From NCBI GenBank assembly GCA_019916065.1, contig CM034234.1:11789520-11853519 (forward strand): 64,000 bases of DNA, written 5' to 3'. The stretch's first letter is position 1, and each line of letters begins with the position of its first letter. The position numbers were made by a program, and so were the translations under genes. Below are positions 36,801 through 47,100 of this stretch, piece after piece. The stretch is from Vitellaria paradoxa. Its lineage: Eukaryota; Streptophyta; Magnoliopsida; Ericales; Sapotaceae. The notes beneath the pieces were generated by a model. That model made no database searches, was not told the origin of the DNA, and was given only the letters and a program-made list of their open reading frames with translations.

Positions 36801-39800
36801 TTAATCTTAAACACAAATTCTAAAATTACCTTATCAAATTTATCATGCTACTATTTAGGTGCTTGTTTAAGACCATAAAAAGATTTCACTAATTTACAGA
36901 CCTTATGTTCTTGTCCTTTTACCACAAATCCTTTAGATTGATCCATATATATTTCATCTTCTAAATCTTCATTCAAGAAGAGGCAATTTTTACATCAATT
37001 TGATGAATCACTAATTTATAAATAGATGCCAGGGCTACTAGGGTTCTAATGGTAGTGATACTAGTCAAAAGTGAGTAAGTATCAAAATAATCAATTCCTT
37101 TCTTTTGTGTGAATCCTTTAGCCACCAATCTAGCCTTATATTTATCAACACTTCTATCAGACTTCAATTTTCTTTTAAATATCCATTTACACCCAATCAC
37201 TTTATTTCCAGGTGGTAAGTCAACTAATTCCCAAGTGTTATTTTATAAAATAGACTTCATTTCACTATTAATGGCTTCTTTCCAAAAGGCGCAATGATAT
37301 AGCTTCCTTATAATTTGTAAGGTCTCTTTCTACTAAAAATGTACAAAAATCATCTCCAAAGTTCGTTTCTATCCTAGCTCTTTTACTCCTTAATTCTACT
37401 TAAGGTTCTGACACATCTTTAGAGGTAGATGAACTAACAGAAAGATTTTCCAAAATATTAGGAATTATCAGTTTTGATAATTTAGTCTTATAGGGGAAAA
37501 TATCCTCAAAAAATATAGCATCTCTGGATTCTATTATTGTATTATTAGATATGATGTTAATTTCAAAGTTAAAAACTAGAAATCTATTTGCATTACTATT
37601 TTGAGCATAATTTATAAAAATAGTATCAACAATTTTAGGTCCAATCTTTTTTTTTTTTAGGATCAAGTACTGCAACTTTTGCTAAGCACCCACACACTTT
37701 CAAGAATTTCAAGTTAGGGACTATATTCTTTCATATTTCATAAAGGGTTTTGTCTATGTTTTTCATAGTTACTTTATTTAGTATTTAAGATATAACATGC
37801 ACTGAGTATGGCTTTCCTCAACAAGTTCTCAGGTAATCCAAAACTAATTCACATTGAGTTAACCATATCCATCAAAGTTCTATTTTTCCTTTCAGCTACT
37901 CCATTAGATTGGGGAGACTAAGGAGGTGTTACTTCATGTATTATAACATGCTCTTCACAAAAATTGTTGAGTTCAGTTAAAGAATATTCGCCTCCTCTAT
38001 TAGACCTAAGGATCTTAATACTCTTCTCTAATTGATTTTTAACCTCGATTTTATAAATTTTGAACTTGCCATAAACTTCATTCTTAGTCATTATAAGATA
38101 AACATAACAATACTTAAAGCAATCATCAATGAAAGTGACAAAATATTTATTTCCTGCTCTAGTAGGAGGCCCATTAGAATCACAAACATCACTATATTCT
38201 AAGATGTCCAAGTCTCTCATGCCAAACATCACAAGATTCAACAAAGAAAACTTTAGGAGTACCATTACCAATCTCAAAAGCCATATTTAATTTAAATAAA
38301 CCATCACTAACATATCCCTTGCCAATAAATACATTATTCTTTGAAATTACTACTCTATTTAACTCTATTACAACTTTATATCCTTGCTTGACTAAACAAA
38401 AACCACTAATAAGATTTCTTCTAGCTCTAGGAACATGTCGAACATCCTTTAAAACTAAAATTTTACCAAAGGTCATTTTCAATTCCACGTCACCAATTCC
38501 AACCACTTGTGCGACAGAGTCATTTCCTAGAGTTACACTTCCTCCACTTAATTTCTGATAAAATTTGAAAAAATGTACATCACAACAAACATGAACACTA
38601 ACGCCAGAATCTATCCACCACTCTTTACTTTCATATATGAAATTAACTAACAAGAAATACCTAAAGAAAGATTCAATATTACTCTTGTTCCACCAACATA
38701 TTGACTTGATCTTTTAATCCTTTTTTATTTCAATTTGACAGGGTGAAAGGCTTGGTCTTTTTATAAAAGCAATCCTTAGCCACATGGTTACTCCTTCCAC
38801 AAACATAGCAAAGCCTCTTCCTACTCTCTAAGCCCTTAAGTTTGCCGTGAGGTCTTGAGTTTTGGCGTTAATTGGGACAGAAGCTATATCTATGATTCTT
38901 ATTTTTGAAATTTTTTCCCTTAGGGCCAAAGTTATTCCTTTTAAAATTTCGATTGTCGCAATTATTCCTACTGTTATAACTCTCAACTAAATTCACTTTT
39001 GAGGATTTATCATTTTGGGCAAAAGATCCTTGATTCTCTTCCACCCTAATTGAACTAATTACTTGGGATAAAGCTAATTCTCCTTGTTTATGCCTAAGAA
39101 ATTTTGCAAAATTGGTCCAACAAGGGGATAACTTATCAATTAGACACAAGACTTTGAAATCTACACTAAATATTGTACCACTTTTTTTTGCTCCTCTCAA
39201 GAGTTCTTTAAACTCATGAATTTGATCATTAATAGGCTTATCGTCAACCATTTTAAAATTATTAAAATTAGAGATTATGAACCTATTGAGTCCAGCATCT
39301 TCTATTCCATATTCATCCTCTAATGTATCCCAAAGTTCTTTAGCAATTTTGGTTGTGTTATGATAACATCATATAAATGGTCACACAAGGCACTTAAAAT
39401 ACGATTATGACAATGGAAGTCAATAGACATCCAATTTGATATTTCTTGAGTTTCACAAGGTTCTTCTACGGTAGAGATAAGGCCTAAAATAGTTAACCAA
39501 TATTTGATTTGCCTTTGCCACCTACGAAAATGTTGGCCATAAAAATTTTAAGGTTTAACACTGTTAACCCCTCCTATCTTATTCATCATTTTTTTAATTA
39601 ATTTTGGGCTAGATAGAGAGTTTTAAATTCTGTTCAAAACAAAATATAAGAATTTTGTTTCAAATGATTCTACTGCTTTAAACAAATATTAAAAAATAAT
39701 CAATAACAATATATAAGTAAATTTAAATTTAATTAACAATCATCACCAAATACCAATATTCAATAAAATTCTAAATAATATTAGTTCTAAAGAAAATAAA

Positions 39801-41974
39801 ATTGTTAAATTAATAAAGAAATTTAAAAATTTGTCAAACTGTGAATAGTTGACTATGTCAAATACAATCAATGAACAATTGATTTTTTTTTTTTTTTTTT
39901 TGAAAATGATAAGTAAATTTTATTCAAGGAATATTAAGCTAATTAAGCATCGAAAGGATGCCTATACAGAACAACTGAAACAATGAGAGAAAAATGCTAC
40001 TAGACCCAAACACCCTAAGTGCAGCTTATATGATCAAGGGAATTCAAGAAAGAAAGTAAATCGATCTCCCTTCCATCCCTTGCCCAAGCGAATAGGCAAA
40101 TGAGAAAATAACTCTTGATTCTCAAGTAGCATTTGATTTATTATAATTTAGGGATAAGTCAATAAAGTAAAATATCAAGAACAGTGGTATAAATAAAGTA
40201 GGATTGTAAAAGTTTGATTTGATTAATAAAACTGTATACGAGTATTATATATATGTATATATATATTTAAGTTAAATTTTAATTGACCTCCAAATGATCT
40301 AATAAATTAACAAAATAAACTTAAAAGGAATTTTATATTGAAAATAAACAAGAAACTTATCTTTTTTAAAAAAAAAAAAAAAAAGATAAAATATCACCCA
40401 CAAGAAGACTCACATTGATTTCTAGAAAATTTATTTTATTTTAATTTTATATTTATGGTAACTGGAGGGCAATATCAAAACACGTGATGCATATCTAACC
40501 GAGACACGTGGCATGCATCCAAGGGGAAGACAGTGTGGTAATTAGGAGGGCGGCTATCTTTCTTATCGCATTTATGAAAGGTCAGAAAGGGCACTACTGA
40601 TTACAGCCCCAATCATATCTGCGCCGACTATGCAGCGCAATCTAGGCCATTGTCTTATCATCACTCATGATTACCGAGCACGGCTAACACATGTGAATAA
40701 AGCTATAAATACATGGGGCGCAAAGAGGGGAGGTAAGCATAGACGACTTGGAAAAATACTCGCTCGAGAAATCCTTCCTCCTCACATACAAGGCTCACGT
40801 ATACCTCATCAGGGCAAACCACAAAACATGGTCCAATCAGCACCCCTCCCATTGTAGGGGTCCAGTTAAGGGTTCGCCCAAATATATCAGAAAGTGCTAG
40901 TCCGACCATAAGAAAAGCGTCAGATAGTGAGGTCGGCTATGTCAGCAAAAAGATTAGTCGAGTTCTTGACACTCCAGTAATGTACCGTATAGCTTGAAAG
41001 ATATATATATATATATATGTACACTTCAAATTGTAAACTTTATGCAAAAGGTCTAACTGATTAGTGACTTTAGATTGTTAGAAGATTTTGGATAACACAG
41101 AATAAATCTTAATATATTAAATAGAATAAATCTTAATAGATAAAGTAATAGATATATATATATATTAAATAGAATGAAATTTAGGAGAGGCGCATGATAC
41201 ACAGTCTTAAAGTCACCGATCCTCCTTACGTGAAGGTATTAATGGATTACAGGGGCTCTAAGATTCAACCCACATGCTCACAGCCAATCTCCTCAGAAGT
41301 CCATCTACTAGGAAAATTTGAACAGTCCTAGTCTTTGTTGCCCAAAAAACAGAGATAATAGATGGAGTATATGAAGAGAGAGCAGTAGTAAAAATTGAAA
41401 AGAGTTTTTATTAATTTCAAACTGTGAAGAGAAGTCCTGTATATATAGGATTTGGTGGTTACATTGAACACCTATTCAGATGACATTTTGCGTATTTGAA
41501 AATAACGATAAATTTCTAAATACAATAAAATCAATAAAATAAAATAAAATAAAAGATAAAGTTTGGAAACTTTACAAGGGAATTATATTTCTAACAGTGG
41601 AATCATCTTAGAATCCCTTGTAGAATTTAGAAAGTCAGGCTGCAACGAAGAAGTGGAAAAAAGAAAAATCAAGAATGCCTTGGAAGTCTAAAGGGATGTA
41701 TGATGTATGGAATCACTTGATCAACAAAAGCCTAAGCATTACATTTGCAACTCAAATTTCTTATCTTAAATGTCCAATCTTGAATATTTGATAAGGAATA
41801 TACAAACATAGTAATAATTACAACAATAAAAGCAATTTCATGCATTTCGTAATAAGGTAATCTGGAGAAAGTTTAACTCGGAAGGTCTTTAAAAAAGGCT
41901 TCTTTCCATATACAAGAATGATAATTGCAATACAAACCCATAATCATTATATCGACCCAAATGTCAATATATAG

Positions 41975-42005
<31 letters not shown>

Positions 42006-42757
42006 CACTTTTAAATATATAGATGAAATAAAATATATAGATGAGGTAAATTTGGTTGCAGTGCAATACCTGCATACTCACAAACAAATTGGCCAACCCC
42101 AATGAGCTCACCAGCGTGTAATCCCCAACCTTTCCTCTTATCTTTCACAATTTTCAGTAGAAACGACACCCCTTTCTGAGTCAACCGATTCCCACAGCCC
42201 AGCCCACATCGGCAACTCGGCCCGCACTCGCGGGTCAGCTCGGACGAGTTCAGGTCCAAGCAAGGGCAACTCGAGTAGTCCCCGTCGCACCTCTCGCACT
42301 CACACCCACCCGCATCCCCAGCCGAGGTACCAGACACCCAAACTGGAAACGGGTTGGTCCGCTCCGAACAGAAAGTGAGTCGGGTCATTGGGTTTGAGCC
42401 CCACGGCTGACGAGAACGAGAACGGTCGAACCCTCCTAGGACCTGAGTCGGCGAGTAGATGAAAAAGGCGTAGGGCTGGTCGTCGACGGCGTTGGCGAAA
42501 GGGATCGGGGAGTTCTCGAAGCCTCTGGAGGCATCGGAGGCTCTGCCGGCGGTGATGGATTTGGAGATGTCGTTCAGGGTTTTGCAGGTGGATGAGATCG
42601 AAGCTAATTCGGCAGGGTGTAGCCATTGGAAGATGAGATGGGCGCACTTGAACAAAGCTGGGTCGCTGCTTTCTTCTTCTCTTTCTTGGTCTTTCGTTCT
42701 GTGACGCTTTTCCATTGGCATGCTCTGCAAGACGGGTTTTGCCGGATGCGTAGGCAT
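33808..42757 (-). CDS. SUVR3: Histone-lysine N-methyltransferase SUVR3 (SET domain)
   Basis: Two exons on the minus strand, 42070-42757 and 33808-34196; 1077 bp, 358 residues, close to the Arabidopsis protein. Residues about 35-80 form an F-box-like helical region (LIFQWLHPAELASISSTCKT). The pre-SET cysteine cluster spans about 152-189 (CECERC, CPC, CRCGLGC). The SET domain starts at LKIVKDKRKGWGLHAGEL and includes the cofactor and catalytic motifs RFINHSC (about 286-292) and ELTFSYGE. The post-SET CYCGSTSCFGTLP closes the protein. The family methylates histone H3, chiefly Lys9, in the nucleus. The start could instead be the in-frame Met at residue 13 or 15. The single intron is 7873 bp because a Copia element sits in it in the same transcriptional orientation. 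Both exons are intact. Confidence 0.95.
34370..34566 (-). mobile_element. Candidate SINE-like repeat at the 5' flank of the Copia insertion
   Basis: On the minus strand it has a box-B-like GAGTTTGAACCCC near its start. It ends 'ggtattagtggctgcaggtt' then 'cccattgtatc' and an A-rich tail, a 3' end pattern I recognise from plant SINEs. Box A is not convincing and no target duplication was found, so it may be truncated. Confidence 0.4.
34585..35125 (-). repeat. 3' LTR of the SUVR3-intron Copia element
   Basis: TG..CA bounded (TGTTAGAAAA ... TTCCAACA), 541 bp, similar to 41076-41596 and to the fragment at 1-878. Confidence 0.93.
35831..38653 (-). pseudogene. Copia pol remnant (protease, integrase, RT, RNase H)
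   Basis: The minus strand shows, in order, a DSG protease motif, the GAG-pre-integrase WHERLGHL, an integrase core (FIDD .. RSNRGGEY), reverse transcriptase (CKWIFKRKLKSD .. ARLVAKGFTQ, and LYVDDILI at about 36727-36755) and a C-terminal RNase H-like stretch ending LTKGL. Frameshifts and stops separate the pieces. In the integrase the Asp normally found in SDRGGEY is Asn, a loss of one catalytic acid. These are dead remnants. Confidence 0.9.
38700..39586 (-). pseudogene. Copia gag remnant with zinc knuckle
   Basis: Starts near MNKIGGVNS on the minus strand, continues through a YWLTILGL stretch and DDKPINDQIHEFKELL, and ends in a CCHC zinc knuckle (CYVCGRSNHVAKDC, about 38768-38816). At least one stop and one frameshift lie in the first 80 codons. 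Confidence 0.8.
39884..40132 (-). mobile_element. Poly(A)-tailed retroposed fragment nested in the Copia element
   Basis: On the minus strand a block of about 230 bp unlike Copia sequence ends in a long A run (T run at 39882-39900). TTGATTT occurs on both sides, a possible 7-bp target duplication. It could be a LINE 3' end or a retroposed transcript end; no domain is recognisable. Confidence 0.35.
40455..41000. other. Unidentified GC-richer block inside the Copia element
   Basis: Distinct in composition from its surroundings, without open frames. CTATAAATAC near 40702 resembles a TATA box followed by 'ggggaggtaagcat', reminiscent of an LTR promoter region. It may be a second LTR fragment or a rearranged leader of the host Copia element. 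Boundaries and target duplication are not resolved. Confidence 0.35.
41076..41596 (-). repeat. 5' LTR of the SUVR3-intron Copia element
   Basis: TG..CA bounded (TGTTAGAAG ... TTCTAACA), 521 bp. It differs from the 3' LTR by many substitutions and by a local duplication of 'gaataaatcttaata', so the insertion is not recent. Confidence 0.93.
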
Positions 42758-44167
42758 GTAAATGGTTTTTAGCGGACCGGGTAGAATGAATTCGAACTGT
42801 TAAAACAGTTGTAGTCTATAGAACCAAAATCAGAACCTGGTGAGGTCGGTGACAATACAGTTTCAATCGTTGAATTAAAATTTAGTAATTTAATTATATT
42901 TATATATTTTTTAAATTAAAAATTTATGAATATATTTTAAATTGATGAATTTTAATTGAACAATTCAGATTAAGATGACACTTAACTCTCTTTTTCTTTC
43001 CAAATCCACAGTGTTTATAATTCTTTTATTTATATTTGAATTCAAAAATATATCACCTAATAAGATTTATATATTTTAATTTATAAATAAAATTTATAAT
43101 ATAAAGTATTTAAAATTTAATATCATAAAATTATACTATATTTTAATTAAATTGAGTAGTGATATATCCATAGACGAATTTATTAAATATTGAGTAATTA
43201 AATTTATACATAAACTTTATAAATATAAATATTTAAAATTTAATATCATAAAATTATGCTATATTTTAATTAAATTGAGTAGTGATATATCTATAAACGA
43301 ATTTGTTAAATATCGAGTAATTAAAATCAAAATTTAATTAAATAAACAAATTTAAATAATATCTATACCTGCTTAACGAATACTAGTTTAAACTTGGTGG
43401 GGATAATGTACAAAAATATGTAAGTGCTTCTTTTATTTTTTATTTTAAAATTTTCTCAAAATTTTCTATTTTTATTTTGTTTTATTTTCTATTTCTTTTC
43501 AAAAATATTAAACAATGTATAATGATTCATTGTGTCCTTAAAAAAAATAAGGAATAGAATTCGATGGAAAAAATATTAAAAAAGTGAGACTCAATATAAT
43601 TCAATATTATGTCGGGAATAAATTAATTATGTATTTAAAAGTTGAGATCTATTTGATGGGATAAGTTAGGTTTATAAATTAAAAGTATATATATATATTT
43701 TTGTTTGTTTGTTTAAATTACATTAAAGACAAACATGTAATCTTAGATTTATTTCCGGTGCATGTTATATTTTACATAAAAATATATCAAATTAAGTCTT
43801 CATTCACAATTTTAGTCCATATAATCTTAAATTTACATTTTTCCCTCTCAATCCATTCTATTTGATTCATTCACTCTTTCTTATGAGTTTATATTCAGGT
43901 CTATATTAAATATGATCAAAGTTAAATCATATTTTTTAACTTTTTTTTTTAATTAGTGTCATGTTAATTTCTATCTAACATTTCTTATCCTACCATTTCT
44001 TATACAGTCGATCCTAATTGTATTCTAACCAGAGTTCACCAAAAGACGATAAGAAAAAAAATACATGTAAAATGTACCTACATACTTGTAATATCACCGA
44101 CATACAACAACTGTATATACAATGAACGTGACTCACTTAATTTGAAGTCAAAATTGGGACATTTGCA
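42758..44167. other. Intergenic between SUVR3 and EGY2 (tandem, both minus)
   Basis: This holds the SUVR3 promoter side and the EGY2 3' flank. An imperfect direct repeat of about 135 bp ('atttaatatcataaaatta' then 'gagtagtgatatat') occurs at about 43105-43200 and 43240-43325. The rest is AT-rich and featureless. Confidence 0.55.
43085..43325. repeat. Two-copy direct repeat, period about 137 bp
   Basis: 'taaatttagtatcataaaat'-like sequence followed by 'tatattttaattaaattg' and 'agtagtgatatat' occurs twice in succession upstream of SUVR3, with only a few differences between copies. Confidence 0.65.
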
Positions 44168-47100
44168 TCAAAATGTGGTTACAAGACCTATACCTAGCTC
44201 CTCTGCAAGTTCATCCCATACAGGAAGGAGTGTCAACACAACCAGGAAAATGGCCACGGTAACAACTGTTCTCCTCCACATTCCAACTTCTGTCACATCA
44301 TTCAAGCACGGCTTCTCTGGTGTCCTCTGTACGTGCATTTGCATAAAATTAGGTTTGAACCACCATTTTTGTTTCTCTTTTTTTTTTTTTTCAAGGAACC
44401 AAAATTAGGGGGGATTCACATTTGATCCAACTTTTCTTATAGAGCATGTTGATCGCATACCTGACATATCAACACATACAAACCCCAAGGAAGAGACAAA
44501 GGTCCACCAAGCTGAAAGGGAAAAAAAAAAACAAATTATTAATGTATATATGTATATATACATATTTTATAAATAACAAATATATATATAATTTTTTTTG
44601 TCAAAGTAACAAATATATATTTTTCTTGACGAGTAACAAATCACTAATATGATTCAAACAAGACGTTATCAATTGATATTTGTTAGACTGTTAGTTACTA
44701 ATTCACTTAAAAATTTAAATTGTTATAAACAACTTTATTATTTATATTGTCTTATATTATCTCATCTAAAAGTAAAAACTATTAGGGAAAGGGACAATTT
44801 TATTAATTATATTGACTTTAGGTCTCTTTCTCCAACTCTTATAGAAGTGGCAAGGATGTGAGAAACTACAATGGGAATTTTGGTGAGGAAGTTTAGGAAA
44901 GCGTCCTGAGTATCATCTTAACTGGAAGACACCCCCTTTTTGCCACTGTTTCTAATATATCATATACAATTAATATGGGGAAATTGAATAGAACTAACAA
45001 GTACAGAGGTAAAGTATCAATTTCTATACAGAAAATAAGTGAAAATGCAGACGTACCACTCCCAATCCCAGCAGTGTATAGGTTGTCAAACCAAATCCAA
45101 TCAGTGCATTTTTTCCAAAAGCACCCTGCCAAGCAAGAGATTCAAATTCTACGAGGAAGTAGTCCATTTACTTCAGCAGAAAATTTGGAAAAGCGTTTCA
45201 ATTCTAAAATCAGTTAAATAAGTTTTCTTCCGTGATTCCACTTCAAGAAATATGGGATGAGCTTGATGAAATCAAGCAGTACAGCTTTATACAGAAGCCC
45301 ATAAACATAAACTCCATGGCATGCGTGCAAGCAACCAGACAAGATGCGAACCAATGCACACAAGCGAAGAGAATGAGAAATATAAAACGGTTCCAACAGT
45401 CTGGTGTTTGGCTTGTTAAATATAAGGCTTACACAGCCTTCATTTGCCATACATGTGTGACATTTATCTGCACCATCTTCGTTTTATCATCATTCCTCCC
45501 AGGTAGTCTATTTGATGAGGAATACTAGCTTTTGGTAAACTGAATTCAACAAGTGTACAGAAAACAAGAAGAATGATACCTGTATAGCTCTTCCACCATC
45601 AAGACATCCCACCGGGAGCATATTAAAAGCTGACGTAGTTAAGCCACACCTAAGACAAGGACATGCATGGTTAGCAATCCATACATAAGATAAAGAAATT
45701 ATGTTCAAGAATGGTACCTCACCAGCCTGCAATTACAAGAGGGTGGACCCAAATGGTTGCGGCATTCATTGCTCTACAAGGATGGATTAGCAAAATGTCA
45801 ACTAGTATTATCACGATAACAAGTTTGAGTCAACTTTAAACAATAAATTATACATCAAACTCAAATTTAACTGATTCATAGAAGATAATTAGATAAGTGA
45901 GATGACATGCTTTAGCTTTACAATGGTAGTAATTAAATAGTTCTTTACTTGTTCATTTATTTTATTCTTTTTTCATTTTTCTTTCGCTTGTTAATTGAGC
46001 AAAGCAAATCAAGAGTTATACAAGAATCAAAATTTTATTTTGGCAAGTTATTTTGATTAGCAAGGAAACCGAAACATTTCGAAAAAGTTTCGAGATTTTG
46101 GAAACATTTCAAAAGAAGCAAAAAAATGTAAAAATATTTAGAAGTATAAATTTAAATCTATCTCGATAAATGAAAGCCTAATTATAAATTAATATTTTGA
46201 TGTTTTCATGCGTCTCTTTAGAAATATTAGAATTATTATTTCACTAGTATTTCATTTTGATGTCGTATGAAACTAAAGCATTAAGGCAAAGAAGCAATAC
46301 TGTGCTCCTAAATGGAGGATTTTGTTGCCCCGTACAATCCAAAGAGTATTCTAAAAAATTATTATAATTAGATTTCCAATTAATTTGTCATATGGATTTG
46401 GGTCTGATTAGGCTTCCCTAAACCCTTCATCTTAAGGTATAGAGATATGTATCCCAAAATTGATTATGCGTACGCGAACACATGTAGTTGAATCCCATCC
46501 CTGTGAGGAGCTAAATTTTCTCTAGTATTACACACAAGCTGCTTCTTCGTCTAAGCGGCCAATTTTGGGTATGGGGTCAGACACATTTCATACCCTCACC
46601 CTTGTCATATCTAGTAGACATGGGTACACTTAAGGTATTAGAAGTGTCCATGTAACACAGCTTTGGATATAAATCTTTTATCAGCCAATCAAGCAACAAA
46701 AGCATTCCATAAAATAAAATAAACTAACTATAAAAGCAAAGAAGAAACCTACGCATAACCCAAAGTGGCCCTGCTTATTAATCCAAGAAGCAAAGAACCT
46801 TGAAATAGCATGGTAGGAACCTGAACCAAATCTCCTGCAGCATTTGGGTTTGATGAAAGTAGAAGGCCAACAACAAACATAGAAAAGGACAGCGCAGCAC
46901 CAGCAAATGGACCCGCAAGAGAAATGTCAACTTTTGTCTTCCGATCAGGAAGAATAGATTTGAACTGCAGGAGCCAAGATTTAATAATCAATCAGAAGTA
47001 AATAAGAGGTATATCAGGGATTTGAAAGTAAATATTAAGTCTCACTATCACAAACAGCATTTCTCACTGTTAACAAGTTGGTCCATAAAATAAGGAAAAA

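Larger units (their letters stand above)
34585..41596 (-). mobile_element. Degraded Copia LTR retrotransposon in the SUVR3 intron
   Basis: A complete LTR-to-LTR element of 7012 bp, flanked by the 5-bp duplication GTGGA (34580-34584 and 41597-41601). Coding order on the minus strand is gag, protease, integrase, reverse transcriptase, RNase H, the Copia order. The polypurine tract 'tgtgggggat' sits directly inside the 3' LTR (35126-35135). No methionine-tRNA primer binding site (TGGTATCAGAGC) was seen next to the 5' LTR, and the region 39880-41070 contains foreign-looking blocks, so the 5' untranslated part has been rearranged. Frames are broken throughout and the element cannot be autonomous. 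Confidence 0.95.

Noticed and set aside
44446..45528. Several plus-strand open frames of 60-98 codons
   Set aside because: They are antisense shadows over EGY2 exons 8-10 and introns.
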